Positions 14,301 to 27,800 of a stretch of 64,000 nt of DNA are shown here, one piece after another (positions within the stretch are counted from its first letter, which is position 1; every line of letters starts with the position of its first letter). This DNA comes from Heliocidaris tuberculata. Taxonomy: Eukaryota > Echinodermata > Echinoidea > Camarodonta > Echinometridae. Position numbers and translations under genes: made by a program. The stretch covers positions 6,507,301 to 6,571,300 of the forward strand of contig CM046851.1 in the NCBI GenBank assembly GCA_025618425.1. The letters run 5' to 3'. The notes under the pieces are model-generated. The model searched no databases, had not been told where the DNA came from, and was given only the letters and a program-made list of their open reading frames with translations.

Positions 14301-17300
14301 AACTGGATTCAAATTTCCGTATACTTTGAATTTCAAAGTATACAGAAATTGATTAATGCAAGAGGATTGGCCTTAGAAATGGACCCTGATGGGGGTGAGG
14401 GCACAAGGGCCACAGGAGAGGGGGGAAAGAGGAAATGGGGTAGGGGTACAAAATATTCTAACCTTTAAGAGGTTGTGGCAGAAGTATCACCGAAAGGAAA
14501 CTATTTATGCAAAAAAAATTGCCATAGAGATGGGGACCAAGGAGGTGACGGGGAGGGGGCAAAAGTTTATAGGAGAGGGGGAGGGGGAAGAAAGGGGTAT
14601 GGGTACAAAATACCCTAATCTATTCTGGTTTTTCCTAGAAGTGTCTGGACTGGGACCAAAAGCAAAAGGTACTCAACACATGCAAGAGGAATGGGTGTTC
14701 AGATGGAAAGGGGGTGGGGGAGGGGCGGGCATGGCAAGGGGTAACAGGGGAGGGGGAAGAGGAAAAGGGGGGGTAGGGGTACAAAATATCCTAACCTTTC
14801 GGAGGAGGAGAATGTGGATGATCGGCCGGCACGCATGGAGGTTACAAACTTGTGTCCCAGCAACATTGGTCGCAGGCTGTGGCGAAGGGGTGATTGTGAA
14901 CGGGAGATGCTTGAAGCAATGAATATGAGGGGGGGAGGTTAACGGTTACATCATGATCTTGTCAAAATCATAGCTGAGTGGAAGAAATAACCATGTGTCA
15001 CATGTTGCCATGGAAACAATAATTAATTAATTTGAAACATGCCACAATACTTTTAAATGTAGATGTTGTGTCTTCTGACTGACCAAAATTTCTTAATAAT
15101 TCTGAAGGTTTCAAAGGTAACCATGAAAATACAATAAATACTTTTCAGTGCCCTTTTCCCCCTACCTTTTCACAATCTTTCTTTTCTCTTTTTCGGGGGG
15201 GGGGGGTTACATGCTTTATCATATCAAAATATTAATCAAGGTTTTTTTTTTTATAAAACTACTCAATGGAAACACAATTCAGATTCCCAGAAAATTCTCA
15301 AATAACTTCAGGCATTCAAGACTACTATTGCTCTTTAAAGAGCAATCCAACCTTGGTAATGAGATGATTTGTGTGAAAGCAGAAAAATAAGAAAAACATG
15401 ATGGTGAAAGTTTGAAAGAAATCGGACAAGGAATAAGAAAGTTATGGATGTTTGAAAAATGAGATCACTACATCTATGCTAATCTCAAATTGACAATTTG
15501 GTGATTAGATTGTGACATTTTTGTGGACAACTCTCCCATTTATCGTACACAAAAATATCATTAATTTGCGGTTTTCTTTGAGGCGCTTTTACCCTCGGGG
15601 CAGTACTCAAAATATATTGGAAATAACATATTGTTATAGGTCCTAATGAAAGAAAAAGATCCTACTTAGTAAATACATTTTGAAAAAAGTGACATTTTAA
15701 TCATTTTGTGTGTTGGAGCGAATGGGGGAGTTGTCGACAGCCACATCACAGGGACATTACTTATTCGGCCAATTTGAAATTCCCATATGTATAGTGATTA
15801 CAACTTTTAAAAATTCATAACTTTCTTATTGCTTGTCCGATTTCGTTCAAACTTTCACCAATCTGCTTCTCTGATTTTTCCTCTTTCTTTCAAAGCAACT
15901 TGCTAGTATGGTTGGATTTCCCTTTAAACAAGTGTTTGGGTAAATGCATAGTCTCTCCACAGAGGTGGCCATTATGAGCAGGTCTGGGCCCCATGTCATA
16001 AAACTTGCTTTCAATGACAATTTACAATAACTGTTATAAGCTACTGAAATCCTTGCATTTGACTGGTTGTCAGCAAATCTGTCACAGAAATGTTACACTT
16101 GTTATCGATAAATAGTTTTATCAAACAGGTCCCTCCGTGGTTTTTTCCTGAATAGCAAAAATAAATGTATTTTCACACAATATTTTTTCCTAATTAAAAT
16201 AATAAAAGCCTTTTCAGGTGTGTTTGTTATCTCAAAGAACATGCTCTTAGGTCTTTTATCCATTTTACACTGTTGTCATGGCAACAGGTGACACATCAAA
16301 TGGGATGAGGGTATACATCATACATGTTATGTAGGTTGAGAGCCAGAAGGGCATTGACTCTGTGATGAATAATATGAGTTAACACCCTTCTGCAGTTGAG
16401 CAGACAGAATGTAGGTTGAGTGAGAAAATCAGAATGGAATACTGGTTAAATAAAAGATGGAGGCAGCGGCTTTTTATTAAATTAAAATATAATGCGCATT
16501 CTCTGATTCAATCACACTTGGAAGAATAATCTTTAACATATTTTCTGACCAAATGATCATAATGATAATACATAAACAAGTTAGTGGTAAGAGTAGTTTC
16601 TCACCATTTTTTTTTTCAAGTTATAGGACTTTTAGATACCTATGGTGAGTATATGCCATGAACAAATTTATGAATCAACTTATTTTCAGTCTTGGTGGCA
16701 AATTGTTAATGTCATGACAAACACCAAAACATCGACAGATATACATGCATGGACTATCAAATATTTTGAAAAGTACAAAGGGTATATAAAGATATGAAGA
16801 TATTATATCATCATGATCATTATTTTTCAGCAGGCAGCTGAGTCAAATGCAATGCAAATTCACAAACAAAATGCAACTTCAGAATATTTCAAGCAACTTT
16901 TTTTTTAGAAAAAAAGAAAATACGGACATTTGATGAAAAATGAACCACAATTTACATATCCTTTCTGTAATTGAATTGTTTTTTCATATTTCTCATTTTT
17001 TCAGCATAGATATGCTGAGAAGAAAAATACGATAACTGTGTGATAATTACACACATTTTCCTAGTACAACTTAAACTGTAATAGAATTATGTAAAATGCT
17101 TTATTTGATATTTCTGAGAAAACACATTTTGCTTTGACTCAAAGTTTATATTCCTCTTTTCTCTCTTCTTTCAGTTCATGTTAATGATACTTTTATAAAG
17201 TTTTCAATCCATTTAATATGTTCATTGTTTAAGATTTAAGAAATCAAATATTCAATCCAAGTTATAATCGAACAGGAAAATGAAACTCAATCAATGTTAT

Positions 17301-20300
17301 TTTTTTTTATCTTTCAATAAAAAAATTGCTTCCAATGTACATGTAATATGTCTTGTACGGATGCATATTATCCTCTAACTACACCCTGAAAACATGTTGT
17401 TTATCAAAATGACTTCTCTGCTTTGATAAAACTGGTCAACCTTACTCTCCGCAATTCTCTACTATGAAGTTAAACAAAATTTATGTATACAAATTAATGC
17501 ATGCTGAAATAGGAATCAATAAGTATAAGCATTATACATGCATGGTTAGAAGCAATAGAAGCAGGAGAGGCATGCTGCATGAAGTAGATAATGCTTGTTA
17601 GGGGTAGCGACCATTAGCTTTGCATGATTATATTTTTGGGGTGAATTCTCTGGATGTATTTGAATTTTAATCCCATAAAATCTCAGAAAATTGCAAGGGA
17701 CAAAATTATATTCTTAAAATAATTTTTCTGTCAGAACTTTGTGGAGAATGCAGTTTATTGGAATATCATGTAACAGTATAGCAATGTTTCAAATACATGT
17801 TTTACAAAAGTAAAATGGAAGTATTGGAAAAGGTCTACATTTGGGTGTATATTTAATAACCGTAAATCTTATAACCTGGAAACACATGAGTCCAGAAACA
17901 CAGTGAATACTATCAAATATGTAATTACTCTACAAAAGCTGGCTAATGAGGTATGATACAGCACAATAAACTACAACATACAAAGAACTGATTAGACGTA
18001 TGATACAAATTCAAATAATTGAAAACAAACAACAACAAAACCATGATTTCTAGCCATCTACATCTGCGTTCATACAACTTGGTGGGTTTAAGGCCGTGTA
18101 CTGTAGATATAAATAAGCTGAACAGAGTCAAATCAGGTAAGCTGAAAATACATTACTCAACTATTGCAAATGCATTACAACAACAACAACAAAATTTGCT
18201 CCATTCATATTTTGCATTGCCAATTTGATAGTAGGCCAGGATGCATAGGTTTCTGTCAAGTGGTTTACCTGGGAACTTTGGGGGACACGGTTAAATCTCT
18301 TAATGCCGGCCGTCAATTTTGACCCTATATAAAGAGAGAGATCGTGGAGGAGTATAATGAGCCTCATCGGTTAGTCACGGACGGACATTTGACAAATTCT
18401 GAGAGTTTGAAGGCCTGTAGAAAATAAGTATTTAATTGCAGAGAACTATTTCATGTTTCATTGTGAAGGGCATCACTGAAGACGTTGTAATTTGATAAAA
18501 TTTGGTTGCCATTGTTGCCTACTAAAATTATAATTCATAAAATATTCAATGTCAAGGACATACAAAATGCCTACTCTTAACCGATCAGGCTCTAATATGA
18601 AATTATGCACATCCCATCTACATGACACAATACAAGTATGTGCAAATTCAATATGTGATTGTTTTTCTTCTACCTGATCATAATAATGTAAAATAAAGTG
18701 TCTAAACAGGTGCAAAAATTTTACAAAGGTACTTATTGAATGTTTTCAAATGAAATGAGAAAAAATTGAAATTCTAACTACATATACCTGAAAAAAATAA
18801 GTAGGACATTTTTCAAACAAAATTATTACCATTTCTATCACAAAAGCTAAATCAGCCTATCTTGTTTTCCTAAAACATCCATACTTGTACCATACAAATA
18901 TGGACTAATTATCTACAAATTTTGTTTGTAGGAAATATAATGTATGGTATAGAAAACACATTTGAACGTATCTTTGAAATAATTTACTGAGTTTTAACCA
19001 ATTACAGAGAAGCTTGAGTTCTGGGAAAAGTACAACAAAATTTGTGAGCTTTCTCATTATTTTTATGTCAATTTGGAAGATTATCATAGTAGATATGTCC
19101 CCTGAAAAGGATTGCTCTTCAAATGCTCTCACATTCAAAGTATGACAAGAAACAGCTGAAATGTTCAGGCAGAACATTTGTGTGTAGTCCCATATACATA
19201 TTTCTGTGTGCAGTGCATGTGACTCTCAGCAGGATTGAGTCAATTTCTTATCATTTTGGGTGATTCCAAAACATTACAGCATACACCAATTCTTATGTTC
19301 TATACGATCAACCTTTCCCAATTGCTCTGAGACAGTTTCTTTCACAATTCAATCTCATGACCAGAACTCAACTTTATCTTTAAACAGGTACATTAAAAAG
19401 TTATCTATGATAAGTGCGAGAGAAATTAGGCAGAAAATGATAGCTTCTTTATCTGATAGACAGATATTTGGTAAATGAATGCTGTCTCACAAGGTTTGGG
19501 AAGATATATGAATAAAGAATTAAATACTTCGACATTAACAAAAGGCAGAGATTATTTTTAAAAATGATGAATTAATCTACAAATAGGCATCCAGTCATAG
19601 ATGTACAGGTACATGTCTTGGGGGAAATGATTAAGCGAAATGCTAAACCATTAACAACGTACAGTCATGAGTATAGTACAATATTGTTGTAGTGTCACTG
19701 GTTAACATAACATAATTGTAATTCATGTATCGACAATCTTATGAAAGAAATAACCCTCCTTCAAGACACTTTATGACAATCTTACTGTTGCAACTTGCAA
19801 ATATATTTGTTCAATTAAACACACAACGTGATAATTGTTTTGCTAGCAACTTGTCAACATATTTTTTTCACATTTTAGAAAATTTTAATGCACACTTCAC
19901 CGGCAGGAGAAATTTCAATACTGAAAAAGATATAATGATAGTGCAAAGATTTTTTTGATCTGATGTTGTAGAATGTACAAACTTGAATGACTTGCGACAA
20001 TAACATTTTTCCAAACCCACTGATTTATTATTGATATGCCTGGATAATTTTTTTTTCATATATAGTTTTACAGCAACAATAGAAAAAACATGAAAAAACC
20101 AAGCTCACAAGAATCTTTCCCAAGCTTAACCTTTCCAGGGAAAACCAGCCACTCAAATTAGTGAAAGATAGTTAAGTTGTTAGTTGGTTATTATGAATGT
20201 TTCAATCAAAATATCAAGTCCATCCAGGAAAGGAAAGGAAAGGAAAATTTCATGCACATTTCAAATTTAGACAAAGCAACCACATCTCCAATCCTATCAA

Positions 20301-20744
20301 AATATTTCGAAAATAAATTTGGGAAAAGATGTTAAGCTTTAATTATGGTAAGGTTACCACATGGAAGCGATGAGTTTAATTTTCATGTTAGATGGAATGG
20401 GGTCAAGCTATAACTTCTTCAAATCAAAATGATGAAATAATGAGGTAATTGAAGGATACTGAAGGATACTGAAAACAAAATTCTGATTTTTGTAATTCTT
20501 TTTAGTGACTTGACTTGGTCTTTCTGTTTCCCCTAATGCTCACCACCTCACCCATGTGTACCCCCATCAGTGCCCCAATGTTCCCCCCCCCACCAAAGGC
20601 TCTACACCCTACACTCATATAACCCCTATCAGAGCTCCAAATTGAGGACCCCCTCAACCCACAACAACCCCTACACCAATCTACTCCTCCCCTAAACTGT
20701 AAACTCACAACCATCCTTTTTGCTCCAATCACAGCTCTATTGAA

Positions 20745-20777
<33 letters not shown>

Positions 20778-21817
20778 ACTGTCCAACATTCACAAACAAC
20801 CAGATTTAATTCCCCCAGCATTTCCCTCCTTAACAATCTACTATGCCCCCATCATTTAACCCAATGAGAGTCCACTTTGCCCCATCATTAATCCACAACT
20901 TACCTCCTCCGAGGTGGAAGTGGGGCTATCCTCTCTGGTAGTCCCTCTGGGGACGGAGGAGCTGTATGCTCTGAATGCTCCGGTATGGCGTCACTATCAA
21001 CCCCTCCTCCACCTCCTCCTCCTACCCCTCCACCCCCTGGCACCATCCCAGGCAAGGGGGTCCTACCCCTTTGGTCAGGGGGAAACACGGGGCGTGCTCC
21101 AGGCAGTCTGGTGTAGTTGCTGGGGGCTGCAGACGTGATCCGGGGAGGGATCGGGGGGATGGGACGGTCGATGTAATCCTGGCTGAAGTTCGGCTGGTTA
21201 CGCCACGAGATACGCTTGGCCTGTGGGAATGGGTTGAAAGAAACAATATCAATTCTATTTTCATATACTTGATTCTTCCCTACTAAAACTTGACATTTAA
21301 TGTTACATTTAAAATTCAATAAAGGAAGAGTAATCAATATTCTGTATCACTATTGTTAAAATAGTCATATCATTTTTTATTTTTTAAACGACCATCATCA
21401 TCATCATCATCATCATCACCATGATCATCACAATCATCATTTTAAGGTGATAAGTAAAGTGATGATAATGATGATAATTAATCATGATAATATAAATGAT
21501 AATAATGATGAAGGCATGATGATGATGATGATGGTGGTGGTGGCTATTCTAACGATAAAGTTGATGAAAGTTATGATAATGATAAAGATGATGATGATGA
21601 TAAATTTGATGATAAAGATGATTATGTTGATGATAAAAATGATGATGATGATGATGACAGTTGATTGATAATTATGATGATGATGATGATGATAAAAATG
21701 ATGATGACAGTTGATTGATAATTATGATGATAATGATGATGATGATGATCACAATGATGATGATCACAATGATGATGATGATGATGATGATGATGATCAC
21801 AATGATGATGATGATGG

Positions 21818-21860
<43 letters not shown>

Positions 21861-24800
21861 AGAAACATACCGGATCTCTTGCTGCATTTGGTCTAGGAGA
21901 CCTGGGTGGGGGATTTGCTTCAGAACCATTCTCACTCTGTTACAGAGAGAACGAAAAACAAAGACAAAGAATATTTATTGCTTGCAGTGCCCACCGAGCA
22001 ACTTGATCTTCATTGTTTCATTTCCTACACCTGCATATTACTGATAAGTAAACAAGATGAACTGAACCTTTAAAAAAAGAGAAAACCGAGTGGCTTTTAA
22101 AATCTACATGTAGTAAAAAAAAAAGAGTGCGTTGTTTCTTCATGTCATTCTTTATATTCTGATGTTTGCTATACTGTTGTCATAGTATTAAATAAAATGA
22201 AATGAACTGAAATATAGTCCTATTTGAAATATGACATAAACTAAACACCATTAAAACTTAATGAAGTATGTGGAAAATAATGCAGAGCACTTACCCTGTT
22301 TGGGTCACTGGCAGGCCCATTTGAATTCTCTGAGGTGCCATTTATTGCATGTCTTGAAGAAAGTCCTTGGTAAGAGAAAAATGAGTTTAAAATGTCACAG
22401 GATTGAAACCAGCACAGGTCATTTTATTGCATACATTGAACATTGCAATGGTCCAGATTTGAGAGCACTGAATAGATTACAAAGTAATGAAACAAACAGA
22501 TGAATGTTCATCATGACTTGGCCGTGAACCAGAATTGCCTGGTGGATAAGTCACTGCCCAGAAAGCAGTAGATGGCAGGTTCGAATCCTGCAGGTTTGAA
22601 TCCCGCTGGTTCCAAATTTTTTGTGACTTGTGATTTTCATTACAGACTGAGCATACACGTACGATCTTTAACACTATATGAGTAATTCCTAAAAATTTGT
22701 TTACGAATAATTTTAAACTTCCTCCCATTAAACTTCTTCATTTATAAACAGACGAATGCATTTTTTTTATTCTACAATTTATTGCAACTAAAACCCTGTT
22801 CTCATTAAAAGAGATGGCGTGCTCTAGTGTGCGCTAGATCACGCAATCACCAAGGTGAAAATGCAGCGTCATTGCTTGTGCGCGTTCTACAGAGATCCAC
22901 AGCGATCCAAAATGGCGAACTGCTGGACCACCTCTAGGGGGTGCTCCACGAGAGATAGCACGTTCTAGCACACTAAAAAGCCCTCTCTACGAGCTACGAG
23001 TGGTACGATAGATTGCACCAACGCTAACGCGGCGGGTGCCAGTGGGTCACTCCATAATAGAGCAATCCGCGGTCCAATCTCGTAATGAGAACGGGGTCTG
23101 TCACTACAAATACATTCAGTCATTCAGTCATTCACCACTGCTGATCTAATGAGACTTCTAAAACAAATATCATGTCTGCTGAGAGCTGAAAGGGCATTAA
23201 CTCCATATACAAAAGGAACAGTAACATACCTATGACTCTCATAAGAGGATTTAAATTTATACATGTGGTACTCCTTCTACTCTTCAAATATCATCACTCA
23301 AATGTTTGCAACTGCTTCTGTGAAAATATTTTCTACTTTTTCAAAACAGTCCTGCTACATTACTACTTCTAATATCGTCTTCTTACCTGGACTTGTGGGG
23401 GATCTTTCTGGCCTCTCCTGGTATAAAAAGAAAACAGGAATAAGTTGACACCGAAAGAATGGTCTCGTTGTTTGAGAAAATGAGCAATATGTCAAAATTC
23501 ACACAGATCAGGGCCCTGTCTTTGACATAAAGAGTTGCGATTGATCCGGACTGATTACAAGTCCCCTAACAAACTTTAAAAACTCCTATCTATGTAGCAC
23601 AGAGTTGCGACTGATATCAAGTTGCAATCAATTGGAATTATTCACAACCATTTGTAAGACAGGGCCCAGGCTGAGACATGTTGTCAAAATGTGCTATAGA
23701 ATTAAAGGAGAATGAAAATAAAAAGGAAAAGTACCCAGTGTGTTTTCTAAGGTCAACTTACAGATATATCAGCTCCGCGACCTCTAGCTGCATGGGGTGA
23801 TATTCCTATGAAAAACAGAAGAAATATACTGTTATAGCCGTTTCAGGATATAAGAAATACATGTAGAAAATGTCTTACCCCCCTCTTCTGAAGATCAAAG
23901 CATCGAGAATATCATGAGAAATTTGTTGGTGCACAAAGCTATTGAAATCTTCATTGCAATGCTATGAAGTGATGAAACAGCAACATACAAAGGAATGATA
24001 CACTGGAATAAAGAAGACATTCAATGCTTCATCACATGACAGATATACATATAAACAAAGTACATTTATATACGTACGTGTACCAAACTCAAATATGTTC
24101 CTTTGCATACTGCAAAATTTAAGCATTTCAACACTCTTTCCATGCAGACTATTTCATTCTGGGATTTTACATTCTATGAAAATCAAGTAGCAAGAAATAA
24201 TAAATATGAATTACCCCTCAAGTTATGAGGATATCAACAGATTTTATCAAGATTCTTCATGAAAATAAATTTTGATTCCCCCCCCCCCCACCTTACTATT
24301 AAAATGTTAATGTTGATCATTTTTCTGACAGCTTTCAGGAATGTTCTTCATACATTCTAAGACAAATCTATAAAACTTTAAATCTTTTTCACAACCATGT
24401 CCATATGAGGGCAATTGTTATGTGAACATCAAAGCTATAGAAGCTTACATATAGAAAACTGCCAGGTCAGCACTCAGTCATAAGATGGCTAACTTGGGTT
24501 TAATAGCGAAATGTAGTGGCGCGAAAAGACGCATCCGGAAATGCAAAATGCATATTGTTGAAAGTCATAATTTTAATTAGAAACGTATCATTAAGCCATG
24601 CACCAGGTTAAACTACCTCTACTTCCTTTATTAGGCTTAATATTACCAAAACTGTCATTGCAAATTTCAAAGACATCTTTTTCATTAACCCCTATCACCA
24701 AGCATTTCACCGTTTGCGTTCCGGACGAGTCTATTCGTGCCACTCCCTTTCGCCAAGCTACGTCATAGAGATAAGATGCTCCTGGCTTTAAGCAGGAGGT

Positions 24801-27800
24801 ATAATGGTATTAAATGAATGCTGATGCATCACACAGCAAAGCTAGTGTACCAGAGTGGAAGAAGAATGGAAATTCAGTCCTGTCCTGTAGCACTCTAAAA
24901 CTTTTCTTGTACATGGAATATACAAGATTGCCAAATGGAATTAGTTTCCATGGCATCATCTACATGTACATGTTGAAAATGTATTTGAAATACATATGCC
25001 CTTTATATCCTCAACTCAAAATATTTTGTGAACATAATTCGTCCATAGAAAATAAAATGTCAGATCTACCACTCAAATCAGTATTTCAAAACGAATATGT
25101 GGATGTGTATTTCTTCTTATTATGTCAAGATATCTTACACTTAAAAGGCATTCCTAATTAAATTCAGATATATACTAAAATGTAATATATAATACAAATA
25201 AAAAGAACAGACTGGTGATAGTGACTAAATTCTACTGCAAAAGCGTTATGCATAAACATGGCTGACAAAGATCAAATGGGGAAAGGCAATCAACAATAAA
25301 TCATAAAGCAAACATTAGAACGAAAATATGAATATTGCTCAAAAAGGGGCGTTGGTATGGTACATATAAAAGCATACAGGTTATGGAGAATATCTAAAAA
25401 ATATATATGTAAGTTCTGGGCCCCCGTTTCATAAAACTTGTTATCAGTAACAACTTCCCCATTTCTATGACAAATTTGTTCTCAGCCAATCAGATTCAAG
25501 GATTTCAGTAGCTTATAACAATTACTGTAACTTGTTATTGACAAAAAGTGTTATGAAGCAGGGCCCAGCTCACTGTTAAATGCAGAACATAACACAGGGT
25601 TAATACAAATCAAACGAAGCAGGGCAACGGAGAGAAAGTGAGAAAGAAAAGGAGAGAGAGAGGGGGAGGAAAGAGATAGAGCAAGACAGAGAAATACTGT
25701 ACATGTAGAAACTAGAGAGAAAGAAACAGATAGAGACAGAGACAGACAAGGGCACAGAAACAGGATGGAGAAGAGACACAGATACCATAAAACCAGAAAA
25801 GTTCGCGACATGAAACTTTCACGAATCGCAAACGACAGCCATTTTCAAACAGCAAGAAACTTTCGCGAGTCGCAAAAATTTAATGCTATGTCAATTATAA
25901 TTCAATGATTTCGCGGCATGAAACTTTCGCGAATCTGAACCACTTGTTAAGTTGGTGAACATTAAATGTGCGCAAAAGTCTCTGGGTTTACAGTAGTTGG
26001 AGAGAGAGAGACAGATTGAGCAAGATAAAAATATAACAGGGGCCAAAGAAAAAAACAGAAAGAGAGAGAAAAAGACATTGGGAGTAAGTTAACAATAATG
26101 TCTACAACAAACACAAACACATTGCAAACTCATATCCAAGCTGAAATATGAAGGAATACCATAAGAATTGGCCGACACCGACCGCAAGGCAGCTTCCTTG
26201 TGATGTTTGGATGCTACAATGAGGATTAAGCGGACATTGAAATATACACATAGTAAGTTACAAAGCAATGTATCAATGATTTACACATGAAATATACTAC
26301 TTGATTAATGTACTACAGAGACTTGGAACAGATGAAGATTTGAACGTGAAGCAAAAACATAAGCATTTTTTTGATATTTTAAGTAAACATAAAAGATAGG
26401 CTCTAACTCAAAATGTAAGTGTTTGATACACGTAATATCTGAGGTGTTTTGTGGAATGCTCTATGTTTGAAATTGTAAATATTCCTGAAAACTATCTCTC
26501 CCAAATATTACACAGACTTTGGGATACAAAGGTTCAAAAAAGTTTGTCTAATCCTGTATCTATCATACATGAGATAAGATTATTATGGTCAGATAAGTGT
26601 TTCTACATTTATCAGATGAGTATTTTTAAAATAGGAACCATTAAAAAGAATTCTCCAAAAATATACAGTCTGTTTTCTCCAATTTTGAGAACTGATGTAA
26701 TACATCATCAATTTTCAATTACAACTTGGCAAGTACCCAAGTTGTATGATTGTTGTCCGAAAGCAAATAAACAATTGGGAATATAAACGTTAACATACAT
26801 GTATAAACATGTGCATTATAAAAAAAAAATATCCGTAAAAAAGATGCAAGGTAATGTTCTAAACAGAGGAACATGCATTCCAGGCAGGAAATAATACTCA
26901 AGCAAAATTAATCTGCACAACTGTCCAGTAAATGTATAAGTAATCTTTGAAACTGCATGCAAGCGGTTGCTGTGATCCATATTATCGACATTTTCATACT
27001 GAAACTCACACCTCAGAATCCATGTTAGCAAAGACTTGACACAATGAAAAGAAACTCGTTAATAATCATACTATACTAATATAGTCTATATAATTATGTG
27101 CTGTATCTACTGCTGAGTGCCAGAAGGGTGTTAACTCTATGTGAATGTGATTCAGTGCCCTACTGGCTCTAAGTCTTGTTCAGACAAGATCTTTCCAACA
27201 GCCTCAAAAACAACCTACATGTGCAAAGGCAGTGGCGGATTTAGGGGGCACTTTCAGCCCATGCCCCCTCCCCCTTTCGAAAGAAAAGTGTACGTTGTGC
27301 CCCCCTTTTAGAACTAATAACCTATTTTTTTCCTTTTTTTTTTTTTGCTTGTCAGAAAATTTTCTGAGATTTTTGCCCCCGTTTTACAAAATCCTGGATC
27401 TGCCCCTTTACAAAAGGGATTCCATGACATCATTTTCGGAAGTTAATTTGCCAACCTATCATTTTAATCTGTGACTTTTAACACTGAGAGATATGTTGAA
27501 TGTAGCCACTATAACATGCGGATGAGCAGTACATATGATTTTTTTGTAAACTGGTCAATTTAATGTTTGTGAATTTAACGTATCAGTGAAATCAAATTTC
27601 TGCCTTATTCATACATTGCAATAAAAATCAGGAGTGTAAAGCAATTATGAATTACAATAAAAGCGACAGCATAAGCTTTTCTCATTACAATAACACATTG
27701 CTTTAATACTCATTTTCCAGTTTTTCTTTCTAAAGAAAACAAAAAACAAGTATGAATGCATATTAATTTAAAGGTGCAAATTAAAACTTTTCATTCTAAT

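Larger units (their letters stand above)
8343..20903 (-). other. BCAP-like intron 20 (12.6 kb)
   Basis: The largest intron seen. It holds the tandem-duplicated hAT element (8855-10134), two foldback elements (11619-12257, 15339-15923), a TIR element (12967-13424), a degenerate long-unit repeat (about 13430-14930), a hairpin element (16337-16402), a MITE at 19009-19379 and a 31-base C run at 20747-20777. 16410-19000 and 19390-20740 show nothing coding or repetitive that I can name. Confidence 0.7.

Noticed and set aside
14389..14922. 177-codon glycine/arginine-rich ORF
   Set aside because: It lies in a G-rich degenerate repeat with no splice signals or domain; composition explains the lack of stops.
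21672..22044. Poly-Ile, poly-Asp and poly-Met ORFs
   Set aside because: Read-through of the ATG/GAT array; only 21871-21936 on the minus strand is coding.
26161..26210. Possible extra BCAP exon (GAAGCTGCCTTGCGG...) in the intron between exons 15 and 16
   Set aside because: The acceptor lacks a pyrimidine tract, the donor GTATTCC is weak and the phase would not join exon 16.
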